NCBI GenBank assembly: GCA_947259095.1
Contig: CAMYLA010000027.1
Location: 1-64,000, forward strand
Length of the DNA stretch: 64,000 nt
DNA from: an uncultured Acidimicrobiaceae bacterium
GTDB taxonomy: Bacteria; Actinomycetota; Acidimicrobiia; Acidimicrobiales; SZUA-35
Direction of reading: 5' to 3'
Below the pieces are notes generated by a model. The model was not told the origin of the DNA and did no database searches. It was given only the letters and a program-made list of their open reading frames with translations. This document shows positions 34,205-42,574 of this stretch, in pieces. The position numbers and the translations under genes were made by a program. The first letter of the stretch is position 1, and each line of letters begins with the position of its first letter.

Positions 34205-35596
34205 GTGCATCGGCATCGTCTTGGGCCCCCATTCCCACCCGGCCTGCCGCCCGACCCAGCCCGCGCCGGTGGCCTCGGTTTCGAGCCGGCTCGCTCGGCG
34301 CCCTGGCGACTCCGAGCCCGGTCCGGCCCGGTCCGGTCGATGGCGGTGGTGCTGTTGCTGGGGTTTGCCGCCATGACCGCCGCATGCTCCGAGCAGACCG
34401 GCGCCTCCGCCGAAGGCAGCGTCGCCGGCCCCACCGACACTCCCACCGACACCCTCGTCGTCGCCGAGACCGAAGACGGAGCCACCGGCGAGACCGGGGA
34501 CACCGCCGAGGTCGAATCGGAGCCACCGGTCGACCGGGTGGCGCAGGTCATGGCCACGATGACCACCGAGCAGAAGATCGGCCAGTTGTTGATGCCGATG
34601 GTGTTCGGCACCGGCGACGACGTCACACCGGCCGAGCGCAGGCTCAATCTGGACGCCCACGGCTATGCCACGCCGAGCGAGATCGTTGCCGAATACCAAC
34701 TCGGCGGTGTGATCTACCTCCAGTCCAACATCGACTCGGCCCCTCAGGTCAAGAGCTTTTCACGCCGCCTTCAGCAGGAGGCGGCCGACAGCTCCGGGAT
34801 CGGGCTGCTGGTGGCCATCGATCAGGAGGGCGGTCGGGTCAGCCGGCTGAGCGACGAGGTGTCCCTCTTTCCTCCGGCGTTGGACCTGGCCGGGGATCCG
34901 AGGCTGATCCAGGAGGCGAGCTACGTCACCGGCCAGCAGGTGCAGCAGCAGGGGATCAACGTGGTCCTCGCCCCGGTGGCCGACGTGGTCGAGACCGAGT
35001 CCACGAGCTTCATCGGGAACCGGTCCTTCGGTGGCGACCCTGAGGCGGTGGCGACCATGGTGTCGGCCGCGGTGGCCGGGTTGCAGCAGTCGGGGGTTGC
35101 GGCCGCGGTCAAGCACTGGCCGGGCCACGGTGCCACCAGCGTCGACAGCCACAGCAGCCTGCCGACGGTGGACGTGGACCGCGACCTGTGGGAGAGCAGG
35201 GAACGGGTGCCCTTCGCCGCCGCCATAGAGCAGGAAGTGTCGATCGTGTTGGTCGGGCATCTGGCCATGCCGAGACTCGATCCCTCGGCCCAACCGGCAA
35301 CGATCTCGGCCACCCTGGTCGACGAGTTGCTGCGCGACGAGCTGGGTTTCGAAGGGGTGGTCATGAGCGACGCCCTCAACATGGGCGCGGTCGGTGACAT
35401 TCCCGGTGGTGAGCTCGAGGTCGGCTCCGTCCTGGCCGGCGTGGACATCGTGCTGATACCGCCCAGCCTGAGCGATGCCTCTGCCGCCCTGACCGCAGCG
35501 GTGGCCGACGGCAGGATCAGCGAAAAACGGCTCGACGCTTCGGTGGCCCGGATTCTGCAGCTCAAACAGAACCTGGGCCTGCTCTCGGTGCGGTAG
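34205..35596 (+). CDS. Glycoside hydrolase family 3 beta-N-acetylhexosaminidase-like lipoprotein
   Basis: About 463 residues. An Arg-rich N-terminus leads into a hydrophobic segment ending MTAAC, a plausible though non-ideal lipobox, then an acidic Thr-rich linker. The catalytic domain has AIDQEGGRVSRL and KHWPGHGATSVDSHSSLP, the NagZ hallmark carrying the mobile catalytic Asp-His, and VVMSDALNMGAV with the nucleophile Asp. It probably trims muropeptide or chitin-derived N-acetylglucosamine on the cell surface. Start chosen by the upstream -10 box. The gene ends in a direct repeat. Confidence 0.87.
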   Translation: MHRHRLGPPFPPGLPPDPARAGGLGFEPARSAPWRLRARSGPVRSMAVVLLLGFAAMTAACSEQTGASAEGSVAGPTDTPTDTLVVAETEDGATGETGDTAEVESEPPVDRVAQVMATMTTEQKIGQLLMPMVFGTGDDVTPAERRLNLDAHGYATPSEIVAEYQLGGVIYLQSNIDSAPQVKSFSRRLQQEAADSSGIGLLVAIDQEGGRVSRLSDEVSLFPPALDLAGDPRLIQEASYVTGQQVQQQGINVVLAPVADVVETESTSFIGNRSFGGDPEAVATMVSAAVAGLQQSGVAAAVKHWPGHGATSVDSHSSLPTVDVDRDLWESRERVPFAAAIEQEVSIVLVGHLAMPRLDPSAQPATISATLVDELLRDELGFEGVVMSDALNMGAVGDIPGGELEVGSVLAGVDIVLIPPSLSDASAALTAAVADGRISEKRLDASVARILQLKQNLGLLSVR

Positions 35597-35638
35597 GCCC
35601 CGGCTGTGTTCCGGGCCGGTGCGGTAGGCCCCGGCTGT
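35586..35638. repeat. 22-bp direct repeat straddling the GH3 stop codon
   Basis: CGGTGCGGTAGGCCCCGGCT plus GT occurs at 35586-35607 and 35617-35638 (period 31 bp). The first copy contains the TAG stop at 35594-35596. Confidence 0.9.
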
Positions 35639-35640
35639 CT

Positions 35641-36087
35641 TCAACCGAGGAACGGGGCCGGGATCGACCCGCCGGCCATCCGGATCAGCCACACCAGCGC
35701 CAGCACCGCCACATTGCCGGCCAGGAGGGGCCGTGCCGCCGATGACATGCGCCGCCGCAGGTCGGCGGAACCCCACCGCCACAGCGCACTCAGGGCCGCA
35801 GCCTGCGCCAGCGCCATGATCGTGTATGGGTGTTGGGCCCAGGCGCCTGCGACGTCGCCCCGCAGCAGCCGCCCACCGGAACGGGTCAGGCCACAGCCGG
35901 GGCAGAAGCCACCGGTGCAACGGCGGATCGGACACAACACGGGTCCCTCGTCGGCTGCCATGGCTGCGACGGCCGCCATGGCGGCGAAGACCACCGTGAG
36001 AACGAGCCCGAGGCCGAATCGACCGTTGGCGACCGGTCCGGCGGGGGCTCGGCCGGCGGTCTGGAGATCGCCGCTGGTGGGTGTCAT
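35641..36087 (-). CDS. DUF2752 membrane protein
   Basis: A 148-residue protein with the DUF2752 signature CPIRRCTGGFCPGCGLTRSGGRLLRGD, containing paired cysteines at the membrane surface, between hydrophobic segments (about residues 28-47, 95-112 and 125-145). The family's function is unknown. ATG 36087 is preferred over an in-frame TTG at 36096; TACCCT lies 8 nt upstream, suggesting a leaderless message. Confidence 0.85.
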   Translation of the reverse strand: MTPTSGDLQTAGRAPAGPVANGRFGLGLVLTVVFAAMAAVAAMAADEGPVLCPIRRCTGGFCPGCGLTRSGGRLLRGDVAGAWAQHPYTIMALAQAAALSALWRWGSADLRRRMSSAARPLLAGNVAVLALVWLIRMAGGSIPAPFLG

Positions 36088-36147
36088 CGAGGCCAAGGGT
36101 AGTCAGCCGGGGGCTGCGGTGGCCTGTTTCCCGGAGCCGGGGTGGCC

Positions 36148-36765
36148 TCAGCCGCCGGGAGCTCCGCCCTCGCCGCCATCGCCGAGGGTGCTGGCAGTGG
36201 GGGAGGAGCCGGTGGTCGACACCGAGGTGGACGTCGTCTGGGCCGTCGTGGTGGGCGCCAGGGAGGTGCTGGTGGTGCTGGAAGGCGTCGTCGTGCTGGA
36301 GCTGGTGGTGGTGGACGGCGGGGAGGTCGAGCTCGTGGTCGTGCTCTCGGCGATGGTGGCCAGGGTCGACGGGGCGGCGGTGGCCGTGGTCGTCGGCTTC
36401 TGGGTGGTTGTCGATTCGGGGGAGCTGGTACTCGTCGTCTCGCCATCGCCGGTCGGCGGCCCGGACCCGTCTCCACCTGGCGCCAACGACGGATCACCAC
36501 CGAACTCGGGAGGTGCGGGCACGATCCGGCCACGACTGTCGCGCGACGTCGGTGCATCGATGTCGCGTCGCAACGACGTCGGGGACTCGGGCTCGTTGTC
36601 GGAGAAGCCGACGGCCGGAATGCCCGATGCGGGTGGGTCCATTCGGACGTTGACGGCCTTCAGCGCCAGTGGCGCCGCGACTGCAGCCGCCGTCACCGTT
36701 GAAAGCGACAGGGCAAGCAAGAACCGGCCGCGACCGGTTGGCTTTCTTGGATGCTCCAAGTACAT
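36148..36765 (-). CDS. Thr/Ser-rich exported protein of unknown function
   Basis: About 205 residues. A basic start (EHPRKPTGRGR) and hydrophobic segment (FLLALSLSTVTAAAVAAPLAL) form a signal peptide with a plausible AxA cleavage site. A middle region of charged and Pro residues follows, then about 100 residues of almost pure Thr/Ser/Pro. The tail resembles a wall-spanning or glycosylated linker with nothing attached. Start at ATG 36765 rather than TTG 36771. Nothing identifies a function. Confidence 0.6.
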   Translation of the reverse strand: MYLEHPRKPTGRGRFLLALSLSTVTAAAVAAPLALKAVNVRMDPPASGIPAVGFSDNEPESPTSLRRDIDAPTSRDSRGRIVPAPPEFGGDPSLAPGGDGSGPPTGDGETTSTSSPESTTTQKPTTTATAAPSTLATIAESTTTSSTSPPSTTTSSSTTTPSSTTSTSLAPTTTAQTTSTSVSTTGSSPTASTLGDGGEGGAPGG

Positions 36766-37037
36766 CTGCAATCCGACCTAAGGGGCTAACTACGCGGATA
36801 GTGGTTTCTTCAGTTTCTAGCCGAAATTTGTCCGGTCCCGCCTCTTGCGGGATAGATAGCCCACATTTTGACTTTGTGGTTTCCACCGACTTCTGGAAAA
36901 TCGGACACGATCGTGGACCGAGACGGCCCGAATCGAACAGCTGGGGGTTCGAAACCCTCTGAAACAGTGCGATTTCACGCTGAGACATCCTTGACCACGG
37001 AGTGCGGTTTCCGCCTGGCCGGAACGGCCGGCAACCG
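36766..37037. other. AT-richer intergenic region
   Basis: 272 bp between the exported protein and the M20 peptidase stop, noticeably lower in GC than its surroundings. It must hold the promoter for the exported-protein gene. A GGGTTCGAAACCC near-palindrome lies near 36948-36960. No gene or clear terminator is seen. Confidence 0.4.
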
Positions 37038-38213
37038 TCATCGGTCGGCCGTGGTCAGCCACGTTCGATAGACGGCGTGGGCCCGATCGAGCTCGGCCAC
37101 CTCGACCCACTCGACGGCCTGGTGGGCCTGGTCGATCGACCCCGGCCCGAATACCACCAGGTGATCGACCACCTCACCGTAGGCCAGGGCGTTGCTGCCG
37201 TAGGTCGCCAGTTCGGGGCTCGACCCGGCGATCGTGGCCAGTCCCTTGATCAGGTCCGAATCCGGGTCCTGATAGAACGCACCACTGGCCCGGCCGTTGA
37301 CCAGTTCCACGGTGGCCTCGAGAGGTGCCGCCGCCGCCTTTGCCACCGCGGCAAGCTCGTCGAAGATCCGGTAGGGGTCCTCGCCCGGCGCCACCCGGCG
37401 GCCGGCGTACAACCGGCACTCGTCGGGAATGATGTTGCGGGCTCGACCGCCACCGATCTCGGTCACGCTCAGCGTGCCGGTCCCCATCGCCGTCGACGGC
37501 TCCTGCGCCACCAGCTTCTCGTGCTCCTGGTGGAGGGCCAGCACCACCCGGGCGGCGGCGGTGATGGCGTTGGCGCCGAGGTGGGGCTTGGAGGAGTGGG
37601 CGGCGTGACCGTGGACGGTGATCTCCATCCCCATGCCCCCCTTGTGGCCGTGCACCGGGGCGCACATGGTCGGTTCCGCCACGACGAGGGAGTCGAGGCG
37701 GCGCCCGGCGTCGGTCAACCAGTCCTTGAACCGGTGGGCCCCCGGCAGGCCCCCGAACTCCTCGCCGACCGTGCCGACCAGCAGCAGCGACGCATCGAGA
37801 TCCGCCTCCCCGTTTGCGACATCATCCAGCAGACCCAGGAGCACGGCCAAGGTGGCTTTGGTATCGACACTGCCCCGGCCGTAGACCCGGCCGTCCTCGA
37901 TCCGCCCGTCGAACGGATCGCCTTCCATGTGCTCCACGCCGACGGTGTCGAGGTGGACGTCGACCGCCACCAGCCGATCGCTGCTCCCCTGGAAGCTGGC
38001 GTACACGTTCGGTCGCCCGGGCTCCACTTCGTCGACGGTGACTGCGGCCCCCAAACCCTCGGTGCGGCTTGCCAGCCACTCGGCCACGGCCTGCTCGCCG
38101 CCCGGTCCGGACCGCTCCCCGGCATGACCGGGATTCACACTGTTGATGGCCACGAGCTCCGACAGAAGCTCTGCCCGGCGGCGGGACGATTCGGAGGGAG
38201 ATGCGCTCGACAT
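37038..38213 (-). CDS. M20-family metallopeptidase (ArgE/DapE-like)
   Basis: A 391-residue zinc peptidase/deacylase. VDVHLDTVGV gives the first metal His and catalytic Asp, GRGSVDTKATLA the bridging Asp, and VGTVGEEFGG the catalytic Glu pair. A dimerisation lid follows HGHAAHSSKPHLG. Members deacylate acetylornithine or succinyl-diaminopimelate or cleave dipeptides; which one is not clear, and no arginine or lysine genes are adjacent. TAGTGT lies 6 nt before the ATG. Confidence 0.9.
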   Translation of the reverse strand: MSSASPSESSRRRAELLSELVAINSVNPGHAGERSGPGGEQAVAEWLASRTEGLGAAVTVDEVEPGRPNVYASFQGSSDRLVAVDVHLDTVGVEHMEGDPFDGRIEDGRVYGRGSVDTKATLAVLLGLLDDVANGEADLDASLLLVGTVGEEFGGLPGAHRFKDWLTDAGRRLDSLVVAEPTMCAPVHGHKGGMGMEITVHGHAAHSSKPHLGANAITAAARVVLALHQEHEKLVAQEPSTAMGTGTLSVTEIGGGRARNIIPDECRLYAGRRVAPGEDPYRIFDELAAVAKAAAAPLEATVELVNGRASGAFYQDPDSDLIKGLATIAGSSPELATYGSNALAYGEVVDHLVVFGPGSIDQAHQAVEWVEVAELDRAHAVYRTWLTTADR

Positions 38214-38219
38214 GGACCA

Positions 38220-38225
38220 ACACTA
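38220..38225 (-). promoter_or_regulatory. Candidate -10 box TAGTGT
   Basis: On the minus strand TAGTGT lies 6 nt before the ATG of the M20 gene, consistent with a leaderless message. Confidence 0.4.
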
Positions 38226-38297
38226 GAGGGGTCGCTACCACCGAGAAAGTCCCGCCCGGCGGCCGAGACCAGCGACCGGCTAGGATTCCTACCGGCA

Positions 38298-38903
38298 ATG
38301 GACAAACGAGCATGGCGTGACATCGCCCGGCAACGCCGGAGTCGGATGGCGATCGAGGGTCGTGCGGCCGGGCCGACCGCCGATTCGTTGTCGCACTGCC
38401 GAGCTCTCGAACGATTCCTCGCCGAGGCGGTGGCCGACGGTCTTCGGGTCGTGGTGTACGACGCCATGGCCGGCGAGGTGGACCTCGGCCCGTTGGTCGA
38501 CCGCCACCCCGATCCGGCCGCTCGATTCGCCTTGACCCGAACGCCTTCGAGGGGACACGAGCTCACCGTCCACCCCTGGGGCGTGCCCCTCGAGCACCAT
38601 CGATACGGCTATCGCCAACCGGCCGCCGGGGCGGTGGTGGCACCGGATGCGTCGATCGGTGCGATGCTGGTCCCGGGACTGGCCTTCGATCGTCACGGCA
38701 CGAGGCTGGGCCACGGCATGGGCTACTACGACCGGCTGCTCGGTCGTTTCTCCGCCGAGGTGCTGTTCATCGGGATCACCGGCGGGTTCGTGGTGGAGGC
38801 CCTCCCGGCCGATCGTCACGACGTGGCCATGACCCACCTGGCCACCGCAGCGGGGGTCCATGCCGTTCCGCTGGACGACGCTGTCTTCGCCTCGCTGGGC
38901 TGA
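38298..38903 (+). CDS. 5-formyltetrahydrofolate cyclo-ligase family protein
   Basis: A 201-residue enzyme that converts 5-formyl-THF to 5,10-methenyl-THF with ATP. The signature GHGMGYYDRLLGRF, corresponding to GxGxGYYD, is present, preceded by LVPGLAFDRHGTRLG. The N-terminal ALERFLAEAV region fits the ATP-binding part. Length is normal. ATG 38298 was chosen as the first start giving the family's basic N-terminus (MDKRAWRDIARQRR). Confidence 0.9.
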   Translation: MDKRAWRDIARQRRSRMAIEGRAAGPTADSLSHCRALERFLAEAVADGLRVVVYDAMAGEVDLGPLVDRHPDPAARFALTRTPSRGHELTVHPWGVPLEHHRYGYRQPAAGAVVAPDASIGAMLVPGLAFDRHGTRLGHGMGYYDRLLGRFSAEVLFIGITGGFVVEALPADRHDVAMTHLATAAGVHAVPLDDAVFASLG

Positions 38904-38941
38904 CGGTCAGCTCGGCTCGGTTGGCGGCACCACCTGGCCGC

Positions 38942-39742
38942 TCAGCGACCCTCGAAGGCGGGCTGGCGGCGCTGGCCCATGGCGGCAACGCCCTCTTTCC
39001 AATCCGCGGTGTTGCGGAGGCGATCCTGTTCCTCGCGTTCACGATCGGTGGCGGCCCGAATGGCCGCCGGCAGATGACCCCGCATCGTCTCACGGATCGA
39101 TGCCACCGCCAGGGGGGCCGATCCTGCGATCTCGGTGGCCCATTCCGTGGCCACGAGGCGGATGTCGTCGTCCTGGTCGGCCAGCCGATCGAGCAGCCCC
39201 AGTTCTGCTGCTTCGGTGCCCTTGATCCGCTTGCCGGTGTAGAGCAGGTCCAGTGCGTGTTGTTGACCGACGATGGCCGGCAAGGTCACCGTCAGTCCGA
39301 AGCCTTGGTGGAAACCGAGCCGGGCGAAGTTGGCGGTCATCCGGGTGCCGGGGCCTCCGACCCGGAAGTCGGCCATGCAGGCCAGCCCGAGCCCCCCGCC
39401 CACCGATGCTCCCTGGACCGCTGCCACCACCGGGGTGTTGGCCGCAAACAGCCGCACCGCTTCGTCGTAGATGTGGCGGGGTGGGCCGTCGGCGTCGGCA
39501 TCGACCCGTTCGGAGGTGAGCTTGGGGTCCTTGTCGTCCAGGGCGGCACCGGCACAGAAGTTCTTGCCCTGGCTGCCAAGCACGATGCAGCGGGCATCGG
39601 TGTCGGCCTCCACCGCCTCGAAGGCGTCGGCCAGTGAGCCGAGCATGGAGAGACTGAAGAAATTATGGGGTGGTGTCTGGACCTCCACGGTTGCCACGTG
39701 GTTCTGGTCGACTTCGACGGAAACAACTCCGAATTGAGGCAT
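38942..39742 (-). CDS. Enoyl-CoA hydratase/isomerase family protein
   Basis: A 266-residue crotonase-fold protein. FCAGAALD and GASVGGGLGLACMADFRV provide the two oxyanion-hole strands. The usual catalytic Glu pair is not obvious: the position after ADFRV region reads ARLGFHQGFG, so activity other than simple hydration is possible. It probably acts in fatty-acid or aromatic acid breakdown. TAAGGT (39749-39754) lies 6 nt before the ATG. Confidence 0.88.
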   Translation of the reverse strand: MPQFGVVSVEVDQNHVATVEVQTPPHNFFSLSMLGSLADAFEAVEADTDARCIVLGSQGKNFCAGAALDDKDPKLTSERVDADADGPPRHIYDEAVRLFAANTPVVAAVQGASVGGGLGLACMADFRVGGPGTRMTANFARLGFHQGFGLTVTLPAIVGQQHALDLLYTGKRIKGTEAAELGLLDRLADQDDDIRLVATEWATEIAGSAPLAVASIRETMRGHLPAAIRAATDREREEQDRLRNTADWKEGVAAMGQRRQPAFEGR

Positions 39743-39748
39743 GGCCCG

Positions 39749-39754
39749 ACCTTA
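39749..39754 (-). promoter_or_regulatory. Candidate -10 box TAAGGT
   Basis: Minus-strand TAAGGT lies 6 nt upstream of the enoyl-CoA hydratase ATG; the same hexamer and spacing occur before the gene at 11787. Confidence 0.4.
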
Positions 39755-39802
39755 CGTCAGGCCGGCGTCGCAGAAAAATGGGCGTCTCGGGCCCTGGGCC
39801 GC

Positions 39803-40264
39803 TCAGCGCTGGGCCGCAGCCAGGGTGCTCAGGGCCTGGGCGCCGTAGCCGGCCGGGTCGGTCACCTCGTCGGCGGCGGCGATCTTGCGATCGGGGTCGA
39901 TCAGGTAGGCGATCCGCTTCGGGTAGTCGGCGAACTTCTCGGCCGGGTCCCGCAGAACCTGGTAGGCGGCCCCCACCGCCTTGTCCTGGTCGCTGAGCAA
40001 CGGGAACGGGAAGTTGTGCTCGTCCTTGAACGACTTGTTGTCGGCCGGTGTGTCGAACGAGATGCCGACGACCTGACAGCCGGCGTCTGTGAACTGCTGA
40101 GCCTGATCACGCAGGCTCTGTCCCTGCAGCGTTCAACCGGGGGTGCCGGCCTTGGGGTACCACCACAGCAGCGTCCAGCCGCCGTCCTGGTCCGACAGGG
40201 TGAACGGTTGCCCGTCCTGGTCGTTCACGGTGAAATCGGGAGCTTCGCTTCCTACGTCCAGCAT
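39803..40264 (-). CDS. Peroxiredoxin (BCP/AhpC-TSA type) with UGA-encoded selenocysteine at the peroxidatic site
   Basis: ATG 40264 opens MLDVGSEAPDFTVNDQDG, a typical peroxiredoxin start. The active-site loop reads WWYPKAGTPG, then TGA (40133-40135), then TLQGQSLRDQAQQF. In ordinary homologues the residue after TPG is the peroxidatic cysteine (TPGCT). The same frame continues uninterrupted through VVGISFDTPADNKSFKDEHNFPFPLLSD to a normal C-terminus, 153 residues in all with Sec44. No Cys lies five residues after Sec, so the BCP-type resolving Cys is absent; Cys63 could serve. AAAGG precedes the ATG. Standard gene calling splits or truncates it. Confidence 0.93.
40108..40131 (-). promoter_or_regulatory. 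Candidate bacterial SECIS hairpin in the peroxiredoxin gene
   Basis: Right after the UGA, CGC-(U)-GCAGG pairs with CCUGCGUG (8 bp, one G-U, single bulged U at 40128) around the 7-nt loop GACAGAG. The bulged U five pairs below the loop resembles the feature SelB needs in known bacterial SECIS elements. Judged by eye. Confidence 0.55.
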
Positions 40265-40380
40265 TGCCGACCTTTCTGTTGCATCGGAACGATGACCTCG
40301 CCGTCCCGTTTCGTTCGTCCGGCAAGGGTATCGCTCGGCCACAGGTTGGCCGCGACCCCGAAACCGGCGAAGATGGTCCC

Positions 40381-40635
40381 ATGTCCGATTTGGAAACGCT
40401 GCCGGTGGTCGATCCGATCGTCGATCCCACGCTGGATGATCCGATCCTTGATGACGGGGACCACGAACGGTTCGCCCACTACGTGCGAAAGAGCAAGATC
40501 CTGCCCAGCGCCATCGACGGCACTGCGGTCAGGGCGTTGTGCGGCAAGAAGTGGGTACCGAACCGAGACCCGAAGAAGTTCCCGGTCTGTCCGGAGTGCA
40601 AGGACATCTACAACAACCTGCGCGATCCCAAGTAG
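40381..40635 (+). CDS. DUF3039 protein
   Basis: An 84-residue protein with HYVRKSKILPSAIDGT, ALCGKKWVPNRDPKKFPVCP and ECKDIY. The three cysteines form a probable zinc-binding site (C...CPEC). DUF3039 is a small family characteristic of actinobacteria; function unknown. ATG 40381 removes a shadow extension. Confidence 0.88.
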   Translation: MSDLETLPVVDPIVDPTLDDPILDDGDHERFAHYVRKSKILPSAIDGTAVRALCGKKWVPNRDPKKFPVCPECKDIYNNLRDPK

Positions 40636-40653
40636 GGCGGCCGGTCGGCCACG

Positions 40654-41616
40654 ATGGTTCGTCTCCTGGTCGATTGCGACCCCGGCCACGACGATGCGGT
40701 GGCGCTGGTCGTCGCCTCCCATTTCGGCGAGCTGGTCGGCATCACCACCGTCGGTGGCAACGCCCCACTGGCCGATGTCACCACCAACGCCCTGTTGACC
40801 TGCCAGCTGTTCGGGATCGATGTCGATGTCCACGTCGGCGCCGAGCGGCCCCTGGTGGCCCCACCCCGCCACGCCCCGGAGGTCCACGGCGTCAGTGGGT
40901 TCGAGGGTCCGGCCCTGCCCCCGCTGGCCAGGGCCGCCGCATCGACCGAGGCGGTCGAGTACCTGATCGAGACGATCCGGTCCGAGGAGGGCCTGTGGCT
41001 GGTTCCCATCGGCCCGCTGACCAACGTGGCCCTGGCCTTCCGGCAGGCCCCCGATCTCCCGTCCCGGCTGGCGGGGGTCAGTTTCATGGGGGGTTCGGCC
41101 GGTGCCGGCAACCACACCGCGGTCGGGGAGTTCAACATGCTGGTCGATCCGGAAGCGGGGTCGGTGGTGCTCGGCTCGGGGGCCAGGCTCCACATGGCGG
41201 GCCTCGATCTGACCCGCCAGTTCGTGATCGACGATGCTCTGGCGGCCGACGTGCGGGCCATCGGCGGCCCGGGCCCGGTGGCGATCGCCGACCTGATGGT
41301 CAGCTACCTCGACCAGTTGGAGCGCCTCGGTGGACCGCGGCTCGGCGGCCTCCACGACCCCTGTGCGGTGCTGGCGGTGACCCACCCCGAGGTGGTGGCA
41401 TCGCAGGCCCGCCACGTGTCGGTCGAGCTGACCGGTTCCATCACCCGCGGGATGACGGTGGTCGACCGCCGCTCGGCCCGGACCTCCGAGCCGAACGTGT
41501 TCCACGGTCACACCCTCGACCACCCGATGGCCAGGAGCCTGGTCCTGGAGGCGCTGGCCGCCGCCTCCGGCCGGTCCGATGGCCGGTCCGACCCCGGCGA
41601 CGGAGTGGTCCGGTGA
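40654..41616 (+). CDS. Inosine-uridine preferring nucleoside hydrolase
   Basis: A 320-residue N-ribohydrolase. The N-terminal DCDPGHDDAVAL is the calcium and ribose-binding motif; GNAPLADVTTNAL, GPLTNVALAF and a late HDPCAVLAV (catalytic-region His and Asp) follow. It splits nucleosides to free base and ribose. The ribokinase start overlaps its stop (GTGA), so released ribose would be captured immediately. Confidence 0.93.
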   Translation: MVRLLVDCDPGHDDAVALVVASHFGELVGITTVGGNAPLADVTTNALLTCQLFGIDVDVHVGAERPLVAPPRHAPEVHGVSGFEGPALPPLARAAASTEAVEYLIETIRSEEGLWLVPIGPLTNVALAFRQAPDLPSRLAGVSFMGGSAGAGNHTAVGEFNMLVDPEAGSVVLGSGARLHMAGLDLTRQFVIDDALAADVRAIGGPGPVAIADLMVSYLDQLERLGGPRLGGLHDPCAVLAVTHPEVVASQARHVSVELTGSITRGMTVVDRRSARTSEPNVFHGHTLDHPMARSLVLEALAAASGRSDGRSDPGDGVVR

Positions 41617-42533
41617 GCTCGCCGATCGTCCCCGAGGTAGTGGTCGTCGGCAGCATCAACCTCGATCTCTCGGTGCTGGTGGCGAGGTTCCCCGAGGCCG
41701 GTGAAACGGTGATCGGCCACGACGTCGTCCGGGGAGGCGGTGGCAAGGGAGCCAACCAGGCGGTGGCTGCGGCCAGGCTGGGCCGACGGGTCTCGATGCT
41801 CGGAGCGGTCGGCGATGACGATGCCGGTCCGCTGCTGCTTCGCCTGCTCGTCGACGAGGGCATCGACGTGGCCGCCGTGGCGTCGATCGGTGGTGGCTCC
41901 AGCGGTCTGGCGGTGATCGAGGTCGATCGACAGGGTGAGAACCGGATCGTCGTGATCTCCGGCGCCAACGCCGAGCTCACCCCGGACGACCTCGAGTCGG
42001 CCGGTCCGGCCCTGGCCGAGGCCCCCGTCGTGCTGGCCCAATTGGAGATTCCGACCGAGGTGGTTCTGGCCCTTGCCGGGCGGCCCCGCCGGGGTCGGCT
42101 GGTGCTCAACCCGGCACCGGCATCGCCGGGCATCGAGTTCGGTGGGATCGACATCCTGGTGCCGAACCGTGGCGAACTGGCCGCCATGGCCGGCTGCCAA
42201 CCGGCCACGACCGTCGACGAGGTCGTGGATCAGGTCCGCCAGCTCGGTCGAGAACTGGAGGCTGCGGTGGTGACCCTGGGCGGCGAGGGAGCGGTGGTGG
42301 TCGACGGACTGCGATCGGGTTCGACCGCCGTGGAGGCGATCCCTGCGGTGGCGGTCGAGGTGGTCGACACCACCGCGGCCGGAGATGCGTTCTGCGGCGG
42401 CTTGGCCGATGCCCTGTGCCTCGGGGCGGCGCTTCCGGAGGCGGCCCGATGGGCCACGAGGGTGGCGGCGGCCACCGTCACCAGGCGAGGGGCCCAGCGC
42501 TCACTCCCGGCTCGATCCGACGTTCTGCGATAG
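41613..42533 (+). CDS. rbsK: Ribokinase
   Basis: A 306-residue PfkB-family sugar kinase. VVVGSINLDLSVLVARFPEAGETV and GGGGKGANQAVAAARLG form the ribose-binding N-terminus; VDTTAAGDAFCGGLADAL holds the anion hole and catalytic base Asp. It phosphorylates ribose to ribose-5-phosphate. GTG 41613 overlaps the nucleoside hydrolase stop, tying the two steps together. Confidence 0.92.
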   Translation: MSSPIVPEVVVVGSINLDLSVLVARFPEAGETVIGHDVVRGGGGKGANQAVAAARLGRRVSMLGAVGDDDAGPLLLRLLVDEGIDVAAVASIGGGSSGLAVIEVDRQGENRIVVISGANAELTPDDLESAGPALAEAPVVLAQLEIPTEVVLALAGRPRRGRLVLNPAPASPGIEFGGIDILVPNRGELAAMAGCQPATTVDEVVDQVRQLGRELEAAVVTLGGEGAVVVDGLRSGSTAVEAIPAVAVEVVDTTAAGDAFCGGLADALCLGAALPEAARWATRVAAATVTRRGAQRSLPARSDVLR

Positions 42534-42574
42534 TCGCCATCCCGCCATGTGGTCGGGCTCCAACCGGGCCGAGG

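Noticed and set aside
36935-36975. T-arm-like GGGGGTTCGAAACCCTC, possible tRNA
   Set aside because: No matching acceptor, anticodon or D arm at the right distance on either strand.
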